From Metaphire vulgaris (Eukaryota; Annelida; Clitellata; Crassiclitellata; Megascolecidae), in NCBI GenBank assembly GCA_018105865.1, contig CM030848.1, forward strand, positions 6,552,301 to 6,616,300: a stretch of 64,000 nt of DNA, given 5' to 3'. Within the stretch, counting starts at the first letter, position 1, and every line of letters starts with the position of its first letter. Of the stretch, positions 35,901 through 46,199 are shown piece by piece. A program made the position numbers and the translations under genes. The notes under the pieces were generated by a model. That model was not told the DNA's origin. It made no database searches and was given only the letters and a program-made list of their open reading frames with translations.

Positions 35901-37317
35901 GTCTTCACGACGGCCGACTCTCTGACGAAGGCGTAGATGTAACAGTCGACGAAGCGCACCTCCGGTCGACCGTCGCCGCCGTCGCCGCGAGATGTCGCGG
36001 TCGCCAGGTGGCGCCGCGACGCCTCGAAGTCCAGCAGGGTGACGTTGACGCGCCGTCCCTGCGACAGACGAACGGTCCAGACGCACTTGTGGTTGGGGCT
36101 GTTCGTGTGGGCGATGAGTCCGAATTCGCCCGATAGAGGCTGCGGAACGGACGACGTGCATCTAGACGGAACGTTCTGGAAAACTGCAACAGCAAAATTT
36201 TGAATCTGCTGGAGGAAAAAGAAGCATGAACACACGACGTCGATAGGCAGTGGTGTCGCTGGGGGGGCGGACCAAACCGGGTTACGCTATTTACAACATC
36301 GCAAGGGAGAGTCAGGGGCGTAGCCAGGAATTTGATTGGGGGGATAATGTGATTTGGGGGTATAAATCTTTAAAAACTTAGAAAATCTTAAAAACAAATT
36401 TCAAGCTTTAAGGAAGCCTGATTTTGGGGGTATATATACCGATAAACCCCTCCTCCCGTCGCTACGCCCTGGGAGAGTGACGCCAAAACGTGTGGTTTTT
36501 GGAAATTAATTGGCTAAGCGATTCCATTTGGACGTATGCTCTGGTACATGAGAACTCAGGGAGGTCCATTTTTTTTTGAAGGGGGAAGGAAGCGGGGAGA
36601 AGGTGACGTACACCATGGCTTTACCGCGCCAGATGACGCTACTCTCTGTCAATAAGACCTAGTCACCAGGGGCGTAGCGACGGGGGGCGTATATCGGTAT
36701 ATATACTCCCCCCCAAAAAAATCAGTATACCTTAAAGTTTTTTATGTGATTTACATGTGGTCATATGTGTTTTTTTGGTTTATGTGGTTTATAGTTAAGA
36801 TTATACCCACCCAAAATATTTATACCCTCCCAAATCAAATTCCTGGCTACGCCCCTGCTAGTCACAACTACTTCTAAACCAATGACGAGTACTACAGGCA
36901 CTTTCTCAGTAGTTCTGTTGTTCCTACGCAAATGTGCAGAGATGTCCATCGGTTGGGTCAACCCATGGTTTGGGTTGGATTGGGTTGGTTTGGTCAGGTC
37001 TATCCATATTAATGGTGGGTTGGGTCAGAAAATAGATCATATTTTAAGAAATTGTAATGTATTACGGTTGGAGATTTTATTTGATTTAGGTTGGATTGTG
37101 TTCTAAAAATGGACCCATGGACATCTCTGTGCCAGCGACCCCCACCCCAATCAACTCACGAGTACATTCGGCGGAAGGAAAGGCGTCGAGGGAAAGGCTG
37201 GTTACCCATTCAACCGATGCCGTAAGAAACTGAAGGCGCTGTTCCTTCCGTTCTTCGACGGGCGTTAAGAATATGAATTCGAGCTTCTACCTTTATTGTT
37301 CATTAGTGTGTCAGTCT

Positions 37318-37371
<54 letters not shown>

Positions 37372-38879
37372 GAAAAATGAAATGTCTTCACTTTCTATTA
37401 GCAGACGCGCGAAATAACGTTTAGGCGTTCGAAGGAACGGCGTGAGACGCACTCAGTGGCTTCACTCATGCACGATCAATCAGATCAAGCCCGTGTAGAA
37501 TTTACAGTACAGAGTGTATGTGGCAAACTTCCTGGGATTTCTGTCAAATGCATTGTGCCTTGAATTGACATCTTCTGTCGATAAGACGTCATTCATTCAT
37601 TCACTCATTCATCCATCCATCCATTCGTTCGTTCATTCATTCATTCATTTATCTCCATGGACGCAATACCCCCGTTGATGTCTGATGCAATTTGAGTTCG
37701 CCTCCTCCATTCGTCTCTGTCTTGTGCTGCTCTGTAAGCCTCATATATGTCCATTTTGCATCATTCTTTAATGTAATGTAACAAAATATTTGTATAGCGC
37801 CTCTTCTGAAGAATCACTCAGAAGCGCTCCCACAGCAAATTACTGTATATTTGACAAAAAAATAAGCTTCAAGTCATTTCAAAAAGACGGCCATAGAATT
37901 AGGAGTGCTAAGCCACGCATACTGGCGTCAAGAGCATTCCAAAGGATAGGGCCAACTGATTCAAAGCATCATTTCAGGAACAAGGAGGTTCGTGCTTGGG
38001 GCACACTGAAAAGACCATTGGTTGTGGACCGAAGACATGGCCGACCAGGGATAGAGCTAAGAGGATGGAGTGGCACCAAAAAGAGAGTGTAATATTAATA
38101 TTGTCTATCCATTCTTTTCATGGTCTTCCTCTTATGTTTTCGCCTTCCATTATCAAGTAACAAATAAAAATTTAGCCACTAAAAAAATACGAATTTGTCC
38201 ACTTGAGATCCTCATAATACAGAAAATTGACTCCATTCCTGCGTTCTTAAAGCCAGATGATAAAACAAGAGAGTTTTGTGATCTGCGCTCTTCTTTGTGC
38301 CAATGATTATTACTTACCGTAATTCTTCAATAGGCTTAATCTTTTAGCAGTCAAACGAAAATAGTAAAAACATGTCATGAAAGAAACATCGAGAATTGAC
38401 AGGCCCGGTGGAACAAGGAGGCAATTGCAATCACCCCCCCCCAATGGTGAAATTATCAATAACCAGGGGTTAATTGCATTCTTCACCTCCCCAATTGATA
38501 ATTTCACCATTAAGTGGCAACTGCATTTACCCCTTTATTCCATGGCACTAGGCCATTCCATGAGTGTTTCATCGTATAAGCCCTTACTTACCCCGCAGAC
38601 AGCTAAACGAGGCCTCAAGGTAGGAGTACAGCTGGTGGTTCTTGCAACTGCTGTGTTCGTGCAGTTCTTTGTCGGGAATTGACACTCGGCATCGTCTGCT
38701 GCCCGAGCATCTTTCGTCGAAGACGGCCAGAACGTCGTCACCGCAGCCGATGGAGTCGTAGGGTATCTTCAGGCATCGACCGAGTCTCATTCTTCCGTAC
38801 AGAGCGGTCTTCATCGCGATCAGTTCGTTCTCGCCGCATTTCGGTTCAAACGTGTCCGTTGTGCAGTATTCGCGAACGT
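27354..38879 (-). CDS. Type I membrane protein with SUEL lectin, CUB and sushi domains (5' end missing)
   Basis: Six exons join in frame on the minus strand: 38879-38592, 36183-35677, 32736-32563, 29637-29590, 28551-28464 and 27717-27354, giving about 488 residues. Exon 1 seen: SUEL/galactose-binding lectin domain with eight Cys ([43 protein letters not shown]). Exon 2: four-Cys CUB domain ([38 protein letters not shown]) with an acidic insert ([12 protein letters not shown]). Exon 3: four-Cys CCP/sushi ([30 protein letters not shown]). Exon 4: 16-residue linker. Exon 5: TM helix ([16 protein letters not shown]...) then LKRR. Exon 6: 121-residue tail with QYYSRS, IYYEPS and a C-terminal HVYEMTC. 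Sequons include NVT, NAT and NGT. All donors are GT. The signal peptide and start exon lie upstream and were not found. It is probably a surface carbohydrate- or protein-binding receptor (inference). I do not recognise an orthologue. Confidence 0.85.
27762..27948. mobile_element. hAT-type MITE, family B
   Basis: 187 bp, CAGTGTTTAATCTAGG to CTAGATTAAACACTG, perfect duplications GGCTCATA (27754-27761, 27949-27956). It lies about 45 bp upstream of the acceptor of the last exon of the lectin/CUB gene. Confidence 0.92.
28049..28345. mobile_element. MITE of the CAGTGGCGTAGCC group
   Basis: CAGTGGCGTAGCCAGG to TTTGGCTACGCCACTG, with two GACAAGCAAAAAA motifs (28123, 28171). The flanks sit in a CA-rich microsatellite (CCCAAACA/CACACACA), so the duplication is ambiguous. 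Confidence 0.75.
28738..28803. repeat. (TAA)n microsatellite
   Basis: About 22 TAA units in an intron of the lectin/CUB gene. Confidence 0.95.
29733..30115 (-). mobile_element. L2/CR1-like LINE 3' end with (TAA)n tail
   Basis: On the minus strand, [34 protein letters not shown] and [12 protein letters not shown] are the end of a CR1/L2-type RT. It is followed by TTGCGCTATAGAAATCG and a long TAA/GAT run (29733-29850). It lies in the CCP-to-linker intron. Confidence 0.75.
30357..30413. repeat. (GA)n microsatellite
   Basis: About 28 GA units. Confidence 0.95.
30925..31235. repeat. Tandem CCAATCAGAACGCT repeats next to GCTCGCTTCGCTCGCA repeats
   Basis: The left part repeats GCTCGCTTCGCTCGCA-like units at 30931, 30980 and 31010. 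The right part repeats (A)CCAATCAGAACGCTCACACA with AACGCTTGAAGGTAA spacers about six times. CCAAT boxes in tandem recall a promoter or LTR-like array, but no coding element is attached. Confidence 0.7.
31240..32400. other. Intronic stretch without recognised features
   Basis: No exon of the lectin/CUB gene and no identifiable repeat could be named here. The GC-richer part at 32100-32380 may be an unclassified interspersed repeat. Confidence 0.35.
32509..32562. repeat. Palindromic (TAA)n(TTA)n at a splice donor
   Basis: On the plus strand an AAT/TAA run turns into an ATT/TTA run and ends at ACC. Read on the minus strand, this is the intron start G/GTAATAATAA of the CCP exon. Confidence 0.95.
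32820..33072. repeat. (CAGA)n / CACAGACA tandem repeat
   Basis: About 250 bp of CAGA and CACAGACAGA units, starting 84 bp from the acceptor of the CCP exon on its intron side. Its open frames in several phases are artefacts. Confidence 0.95.
33486..33770 (+). mobile_element. tRNA-derived SINE, near full length
   Basis: A box TAGCAGAGTGG (33490-33500) and B box GGTTCGATACC (33534-33544) at canonical spacing. The body has TAATGGCAACCTACCCTAGA and the end TTAGGCTCGAGTACGGGATC. It matches the minus-strand copy at 4385-4660. Confidence 0.75.
33862..34372 (+). mobile_element. SINE split by a hAT MITE
   Basis: The SINE head (AAGATGGCAGAATAGTAG..., 33868-33939) is separated from its body (AAAGCCCGTAAGGTCGACTC, from 34274) by 33940-34268. 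That insert starts CAGCGGTTATCAAACTTTT and ends CACTTTGAGAACCACTG, Charlie-like hAT ends. Flanks CGCTAGAT/CACTAAAG agree at only 5 of 8 bases. Confidence 0.65.
34695..35665. mobile_element. hAT-type MITE, family C (CAGGGGCGTAGCCAGG), split by a LINE
   Basis: Ends CAGGGGCGCAGCCAGG and GTCGCTACGCCCCTG, perfect target duplications TTTATAAC (34687-34694, 35666-35673). The right duplication lies three bases from the CUB exon donor. A LINE fragment occupies 34758-35533. Confidence 0.92.
34758..35533 (+). mobile_element. 5'-truncated LINE, RT C-terminal half, open frame
   Basis: One open frame to the stop at 35520 reads [91 protein letters not shown] and [11 protein letters not shown]. This is the C-terminal half of an endonuclease-type LINE RT (RTE-like by its LLYGSETW / RRMLxxxWTDxxTNEE motifs; clade inferred). 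It is flanked by the 10-bp duplication ATAAATCTTA (34748-34757, 35534-35543) and ends in AAGAAG units. The open frame suggests a young insertion. Confidence 0.88.
36313..36470. mobile_element. hAT-type MITE, family C
   Basis: CAGGGGCGTAGCCAGGAATT to GTCGCTACGCCCT, duplications GGGAGAGT (36305-36312, 36471-36478), with the terminal base merged into the duplication. Confidence 0.85.
36667..36857. mobile_element. hAT-type MITE, family C, intact and opposite orientation
   Basis: 191 bp, CAGGGGCGTAGCGACGG to CCTGGCTACGCCCCTG, perfect duplications CTAGTCAC (36659-36666, 36858-36865). Its complement gives the uninterrupted version of the LINE-split copy at 34695. Confidence 0.92.
37320..37370. repeat. 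(CT)n microsatellite
   Basis: About 25 CT units. Confidence 0.95.
37585..37745 (-). mobile_element. LINE 3' end with (GAAT)n tail
   Basis: The minus strand reads [20 protein letters not shown], then INGGIASME and a (TGAA)n-type tail at 37585-37650. AxDRxxWRR is the usual last motif of a LINE RT. Confidence 0.65.
37775..38070 (-). mobile_element. L2/CR1-like LINE C-terminal fragment
   Basis: The minus strand reads [38 protein letters not shown] and, near the end, a TATAGCGCCTCTTCTG-type tail. There are two or more stops, so this is a relic. Confidence 0.6.
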
Positions 38880-38939
38880 CTGCGTACGAAAGTCATCGCA
38901 AAACTATACGCAGACTATACAGACAACGTCGTCATATAG

Positions 38940-39174
38940 TGCTGAGGACAAAGTCTGTTAAATTAATAGAAAAGATAGCAGAATCCACAGCGTAAGCGAT
39001 GCCTGTAATGTGCCATTGCTCCTGCCATTAGGCAATATGGCGCACAATAAATGTCATGTCTGAGCTCATCCATTGTAAGCAAGGCGTCCAGGCGTCCTTG
39101 TCTTTGGCTGTGCCATTTTGGCGCTATTATATAAAGAAGCCATATAGATGCACACATACTACATACATACATAC

Positions 39175-39239
<65 letters not shown>

Positions 39240-39875
39240 TACATCCTGTACATACAGAGCCATCGTCGCTATGGGTCGGCTGTGCAAGTGGATAAATTAC
39301 ATTCATTGCTTTCTATTCCGAACTGCATAGAAGGATGGATCCAGAAAGGCCACTCCACCTAGTGTTGTTATCCAACCAAACAAATTCTGGGTCTGCCACG
39401 TTTTCATGTGCCTTCTACTAGTCCTGTTATCTAAGATCCTTTTACGGTGTATTTGGTATTTCTCGTTACGTGGTCAAAGCCTGATAAATAGCAGAATGAT
39501 TTGTCAGTTTAGTAGAATAATTAAGGAAATCTACTCGTTTTTTTCGCTCTTCGGAGTTCGCTGGATATTTTTTGTCATATTCGAAATGTCTCGACTCGTA
39601 ATGGCGCTTAACGTTGTAAGTTATTCTTTGTTCACCCATAGCGTTTCTTAGCAGATTAAACGACTATTTCCCGGACCGTTTGATATCGAGTTCGGAGAAA
39701 CAAAATAATTAACCACCCAATCGTCGGTTAAATGATCTCTTTCCATCCGTCAATCGAAGAGGCCAGCGAAGTAGACCAGTATTTGCGGGAGGTCTTGCAT
39801 AATTACTAGAAAAATTGTATCTAATGAGGAGGGGCAACATGCTTGCTGAACAGCTGTCTTATAGAGTCTGTAGAT
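38940..39875. other. No recognised gene; (TA)n tract inside
   Basis: A (TA)n microsatellite occupies 39178-39237. The upstream exon(s) of the lectin/CUB gene are expected here or further right, but no signal-peptide exon could be identified. Confidence 0.4.
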
Positions 39876-39879
39876 TTGT

Positions 39880-40186
39880 CAGTGGCGTAGCCAAGGGGTT
39901 GGGGTGAAACCCCTTGGCTGTTCTCAGCATATAGCCACAGCAATAGCCAAAGGGGGAGTTTTGGGGTTAACTCACCCCCTTGGCTGTTCGACCAAAATTT
40001 TAATTGATTTTTACGTATTGCGTACAATAATATACAGTTAACTACCTTTTTGCCTGTCAGGATTTTTTCTGTCTTAGGAATCGCGATGATTACAACCTTC
40101 TTTTGGTTGTCGGAATTTTCCGAAGTTGGGAATGTGGATGGGTGAACCAAAACCCTCCCCTTCGGAAAATCCTGGCTACGCCACTG
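39880..40186. mobile_element. MITE of the CAGTGGCGTAGCC group
   Basis: CAGTGGCGTAGCCAAGG to CTGGCTACGCCACTG, 307 bp, duplications AGATTTGT/AGATTTGC. Reverse motif CCTTTTTGCCTGTCA at 40043-40060. Confidence 0.85.
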
Positions 40187-41352
40187 AGATTTGCTGTTTA
40201 AGATTTTAATCTAGTAGACCTATTACTCTAAAATTGAGACAGTTGAGGTTCTGCTCCAGACCCTGCTATAGAAGAACTAGTGACCTTGAAAACGTTTTTC
40301 TGTTAGAAGATTGGAAAATAATAGGCTATCATACTGTATATAGTATGAATAGTACGCACCAAATCTCAAGGTTTGAATCTAATATTCCCATACAATTTTT
40401 CGGGCCGTTCAGGGAACTCACAACGCCCCCTTAAATCTCTCCGAGCCCTAGTCCTGGACTGGAGATGTCGGTCTCTTGAAGACTTGGTGTCCACGTTTTA
40501 GAACCATAGCTACGCCACTGAATCGGACTATTGCTCGTCGTCTTTACTTACTAAAAACCAAACTCATTAAAATAATTATATTCACTAAATTCATTCCGAA
40601 TGTCAGGGAAAGTACTAAGGCACGCAACGTTCGATCTGTCTGGGCATAACTCGTCCATTCCCTTCCCTTCCCCCACTGGTGGAGAGGCAACACTATTGGT
40701 CAAAATTTGGATCTTGGCTCTTTGACTCTACACTATCACTCACGCAACATGCGCATGAGTCGACTTTAAGAAAATAGTGTAACCTCAGGTCTTAGGTCTA
40801 TAGGCATACCGTTTAAATATTTCCCGTTTTTTTCCATTCACAAACGAAAGGATTCCATTGCCAATTGTAATAAATCTCATGCCAAGCTTCCATTAGAGCG
40901 TTTGCAATTTGCGGTGATCAATTTTCTAATCGAGCTCTAAATGCGCATGAAAGACATTTGTATATATTATAATAGAAGATGGTTCTGAAGAGGTCGGTAG
41001 GCCGTGTGGCGTGTGCATCGTCTCTCTCGTACGATGACTTGCTCTCATATAGCGCCATAATTCGTGTGTGCGATTCTATTTGCGCTATATAAATAATAAT
41101 TGCGGAATGTTTCTGTCGTCTGCCATGTTTTTATTGTACGCTGGCGACGGCGCCAGAACATTGTAGCGCAACATAAATGAGTGAGTACGAAACGACGGCG
41201 CCAGTTCATTAGGCGCTACATAAATGACTGAGTAGGCCTATCTACGAAACGAGTCATTAGTTTGAAAAGCGAATGATGGGAGAAGTCACGCGAGTCGAGG
41301 AGGAGTGATGGATGAGTGCCGCTCCGTGACACTCTAAAACTCATCTTGACAG

Positions 41353-43089
41353 CAGCGTTGCAACAACCAATCGACTATAATCGATTAATAAATTAATTGA
41401 ATATTAAAATAATCGAACGACTAATCGACACGGTGTGGTCACAAATTGCGATAAATAAACAATTAATAATATAAAATAATATAAGATAAATAATAATAAT
41501 AATTTATTTATTTATCTATCTATCTAAAGCCAACCGGTTTTTAATTTCGCTGAGAACTGCTATAATCTGCTATTCTTTACCTAATCTCTAACCTGTAGAA
41601 CTCCAATCAGTTACCTGAACGGTATAGTAATACAAAGAACTATACATAGAATATCCTGACAAGCAAAAAAGGCAGGCACTAGTCATATAGAAATATGAGC
41701 GCTGACAGCCTATACCAGTGATATTTAACTTAAGAAAATAATTCTTAATTCAATTTCTATTTCAGTTATGAATGGACAATATCTAATTCAATTTCAATGT
41801 CAGTTATTTTTGTCGCTTTAATTTCAGTTCAATTTTTAATTAAAGTTCAACCATAAATCCAATTTCAGTTTCAAATTCAGTTCAGTAATATGTCGCTAAT
41901 TTCAGTTCGTACTCGTCGGTGATGTTTTAGTTTGCATATCGTAAACAGTGCAGAGTCATTGAAATAATGACATAGCTAGTCAATAAATGATGCAGTGAGC
42001 TTAAAGAATGCTCGCAGTTTCAGTTTCTTCTACCAGCAGATAGCAGACATAGGCCTACAAACTATCAATGTGCTGCACATAAAAAATGTATTCCGTCTGT
42101 TTAACCTCACATTAGTAAACAATAAAGCTCTTAATATATCTTTGTTTATTTAATAAACATAGAGATATTACGAGTTGCTGCCTGCTGGAGTAAGTGTAGT
42201 GCACTGAAAAAACGTAATGGAACGAAGTGTTGCAAATGGACAACGGTGGGACCAATGGTCCAACTTGGATGGCCGGCCGGCACATACATGAATCTTATTG
42301 GTAGTATAGTCGGTGGGTAAAAGTTAAACCGCTGTAGTCAGTAATAGCGGACTCCGGCACTAGGCAAGTTGGCAGTGCTGAAATCATCATGATTCTGTAT
42401 GGTAAATTTGTAAATATTGTAATAATTACTGAAAGTCCAAAAATAATTTCTATTTCAATTTCTAATATCGTTTTCAAGACTGAATTCCTATTTCTATTTC
42501 AGTTTCATTTATTAAAATAATTTCTAATTTCAATTACTATTTCAGTTAACGAAAATCGTTAATTTTCGTTCCTATTTTAATTACAGTTGATAAAATCACT
42601 GGCCTATACAACTAAATTGATATATTTTGCCTCTTTTTGCTACCTTAAACCCGATTTTGGCGCCCCTCTACATACAGAATAATAATGCGCAATAAAAGTT
42701 TTTGGTCGGCCAACCAAAGGGTTAATCCCCCCTTGGATACGCCACTGGTTGTGCTGTTTTTTCTGTCACGTGCCTTTTAATAAACGAAGAACTTCTGAAC
42801 TTCATTGCTTCCAAATTCAAGCATCGTTTTCCAGGAAAACGCAAAATCACGAAGCAACAGATTTGCCTAAAAATTTGTGGTATCTTAGTGTTGAAGAAGG
42901 GGTAGAGTGTCAAGCATATCAGGCTTTTATCAGCCACAATTTGGCCTCCAATTTTGATGCATTTTAATCACCTGTTAGTTATTGTTTCGATTACTCGATT
43001 AATTAGCAATATAGGCTATATAAATCGATTAATATTCGATTATTGATGTCGATTGATCGATTAAAAATTAACCGAAACTTGCAATCCTA
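41353..43089. mobile_element. hAT-like element with TAATCGATTAATCG-rich ends
   Basis: Ends CAGCGTTGCAACAACC and AAACTTGCAATCCTA, both followed inward by clusters of AATCGATTAA. Flanks CTTGACAG/CTCAACAG (6 of 8). It contains the complete element 41716-42601. Confidence 0.6.
41716..42601. mobile_element. Nested hAT-type element rich in AATTTCAGTT
   Basis: 886 bp, CAGTGATATTTAACTTAAG to GTTGATAAAATCACTG, perfect duplications GCCTATAC (41708-41715, 42602-42609). Both flanks of the interior consist of degenerate repeats of (T)AATTTCAGTTTCA. No coding frame. Confidence 0.85.
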
Positions 43090-43215
43090 CTCAACAGGCA
43101 AAACTACGATCGATGGCTTCTATTAAAATGTCTTAATTGAAACGCCACACGAGCGGCAGAAGGTTTCGTCATTGTACGAGCTCAAATTTCAAATGACAAG
43201 CTACAAATGAGTTAT

Positions 43216-43560
43216 GGGTCGTCCATAAATTACGTAACGCAATTTTGGCACTTTTTGACACCCCTACATAACGCGACGTAACAAAACGTCAGATCACTCT
43301 AAAATATGACGTAACAACGGGCCAACCCGCCCCCATTTTCGTCTTCCAAAAAGTCTTGACAAGCAAAAACGGTCATCCTTGTATTTTTTTCCTCTCGAAA
43401 AACCTGACAAGCAAAAAAGGTCATCCTTGTATTTTTTCCTCTCCAAAATCCATGACAAGCAAAAAAGGTAAAAAGGTCAAAGGTCATCACTTAAAATGTT
43501 TTGCGTTACGTCACATTTACGGACTCCTCCTCGTCACGTACGTAATTTATGGACGACCCC
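43216..43560. mobile_element. DNA element with GGGTCGTCCATAAATTACG termini (family F)
   Basis: The left GGTCGTCCATAAATTACGTA and right TACGTAATTTATGGACGACC are complementary. The interior holds three tandem units of about 47 bp, each with TGACAAGCAAAAAMGGTCAT (43357, 43404, 43452). The termini resemble family E (GTCCAT.AATTACG) rather than hAT. Confidence 0.8.
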
Positions 43561-43619
43561 TATACCACTGACCACTATATATAAGTCGCATATAAATATT
43601 ATACATATTATTTATATGC

Positions 43620-43625
43620 GTGAAT

Positions 43626-43709
<84 letters not shown>

Positions 43710-44120
43710 CATCCATTGCATCCGCTTTATCGAGATGCATTGACGCACAAGGATGTTGTTGACGGGTTTCATTTTTACACTATTCCGGCGTTAATATATA
43801 GTTAGGAACGTGGCACAATAATATGAATAATTTGTATATTTATATTTTGCGACACGTATGAATACTGTATATATATACACATTATATATATATATATATA
43901 TTATATGTACCGCACAAAGACTACTCGTGTCCTTGCGGCTGAATACTCTGGTTCTCTGTTCCACGTAGCAGTATACATCATCGCGGTCTTTAAGTTAGCG
44001 TGGCGTACCTGTCCGTCGCACCTGTGTTTTGTAACAAAGCTACGCGGAACCGAGTGAAAGCCGAGCGCGAATATAAACGGTGCGCATTTGGTGAGCGAAA
44101 TTAAATTTTTGCGCACATAC

Positions 44121-44169
<49 letters not shown>

Positions 44170-44170
44170 T
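43620..44170. repeat. (CT)n and three (TA)n microsatellites
   Basis: CT at 43626-43648, TA at 43649-43707, TA at 43870-43905 and TA at 44120-44166. CATCCGCTTT..GA.GCRT.GACG..CAA occurs after the first and third TA runs (43720 and 44238), so the TA tract plus flank is itself duplicated. Confidence 0.85.
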
Positions 44171-44492
44171 GAAGTACCGAGGGCATACAAAATATGCATA
44201 TATATATAATATATGCGATATGTTTTATGCGATGTTACATCCGCTTTGGCAAGACGCGTCGACGTACAAAGTTGTTGTTGATGGATTCATTTTTGTACTA
44301 TTTCTGCGCTAATTGTATTCGACGCCGAATTAATTGAAAGGGAAACGACGTTCTAGACGCACCTGTTGAACGCACGAGGGCGCCACAACCACAGGACATG
44401 CGTCTAATTTACTATCAGCGAAGATACGCTGCAGGACAAAAAAACACGGGCGCTTCAATATAATCATACGTACACGTTCTCTGTCTCTCAGT

Positions 44493-44760
<268 letters not shown>

Positions 44761-45439
44761 TAATTAAATAAAATATAGATACTGAATGTTGAAACAGTGA
44801 ATCACTTATAAAAACAGTTATAATTAAATAAAAATGATAGGGACGGAGAAACAGTGAAGACAAAACAGTCTTATTCCTTGAAAATTAGGGACGGAGAAAG
44901 GCAGGCAGACAGGCAGGCAGGCAGATGGGCAGACAGACAGACAGACAGTCGCGAAGGCAAGCTATCAATAATTAGCAAATCATTATTAGTGAAACGTTCA
45001 TTTTAGATTTCGAAGATGAGTGAGAGTCTAAATAGCGCGTGTTTCATATTAGCCAAATGAACGAGACTGGAGTCTACTAGTCTTCGTTCCTGTGCGGAGA
45101 CGAAGACCCTGGTCGGGCTTTTGTTTAACGGTCGTCGTCTCGAAGTTTTAGCTTTGTCATGCGACGAACGAGATTAATGGACTAATCTAACGTATGCGAA
45201 TGTTGTTGGAAGGACGACAACGCTGGCGAAACCAATCTCACTTTCAATGATCGGCGGAGGTCAAATAAAAGCGGGGATTTGTCACCCCTAGAAATAATCA
45301 TCACTAATTAATAAAAAAATAAACTGAGATACACAGAGGTGGTTAATTGTCAACACGAGACGTTCCGGAAGGCGCCGCGAACGTCAAAACTGCATGTCGG
45401 CATCCTTGAAGCGCGAATGGAATAATTGGTTTCTGTCAG

Positions 45440-45580
45440 ACTGTTTTGCATACAAAGGGCTTGTGTCGAGAACTGTTTATGGCCAAGAAGTGTCTAGCCT
45501 GGGAGGAATACGAAGCTGCCATTTCTTTTTGGAAAATTCCAACACTGAACGATCTCATCAAGAAGGAGGAAACGACCTGA
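45440..45580 (+). CDS. Possible orphan terminal exon, function unknown
   Basis: After a TTTCTGTCAG acceptor-like site, 46 codons read TVLHTKGLCRELFMAKKC, then LAWEEYEAAISFWKIPTLN and DLIKKEETT, then a stop. The composition is helical and protein-like, unlike nearby random frames. I know no family for it, and no linked upstream exon was found. The frame is not the one starting at the nearby ATG 45394. Confidence 0.3.
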   Translation, partial: TVLHTKGLCRELFMAKKCLAWEEYEAAISFWKIPTLNDLIKKEETT

Positions 45581-45590
45581 TGCAGTCAGG

Positions 45591-45593
<3 letters not shown>

Positions 45594-45657
<64 letters not shown>
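45594..45657. repeat. (TA)n microsatellite
   Basis: About 31 TA units. Confidence 0.95.
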
Positions 45658-45658
<1 letters not shown>

Positions 45659-45769
45659 GGATATATTTTATGGTTTTAGCACGAAACCATCAACAGTAAT
45701 AAACTGCTATTCGCTAGCGATTTATCTTGGTTGAAGTTCGCGACTACCGGTTTTTATAGCGCAATTTGA

Positions 45770-45918
45770 CCGCCGAGAAGGCTTTCAACTGTCCATTGAA
45801 GAAGTTTTTGCCCAACAAAGTGAAGAAGGCGCGAGATAGTGCGAAATCAGAAATGAAGGCGACAGAGAAGCCGACTACGACGACAACGACGACGAAGGAA
45901 AACGATGATAAAACGATA

Positions 45919-45957
<39 letters not shown>

Positions 45958-46185
45958 TATATGACGGTCTTAAATTTTAAAACGATCGACGGTTTAATGC
46001 AAAACCAGATTGAAAGCGAAGACAATGACGGCGATGACGACGATGACAATGATGATGATGATGACGACGAAGACGATGACCTTTATGAGCAGCAACATCA
46101 TTTTCAAAGCAATGACTTGCTATATACGAGCGGTCGTCGTATGTTGTCAAAATTGAGACACCGTCTAAAATACGGCATGCGATAG
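45770..46185 (+). CDS. Open frame with Thr-rich and Asp-rich segments, uncertain
   Basis: The frame reads AFNCPLKKFLPNKVKKARD, then a poly-Thr run from an (ACG)n repeat, then TVLNFKTIDGLMQNQIES, a poly-Asp run and YTSGRRMLSKLRHRLKYGMR before TAG. There is no ATG at its start. Non-repetitive parts between two different triplet repeats stay open, which is mildly suggestive of coding, but no homology is recognised and no splice links are evident. Confidence 0.2.
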
Positions 46186-46199
46186 GACTTCGATGAGAC

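Noticed and set aside
35717..36136. Plus-strand open frame across the CUB exon
   Set aside because: Shadow of the minus-strand CUB exon, which has the conserved Cys pattern and in-phase splice sites.
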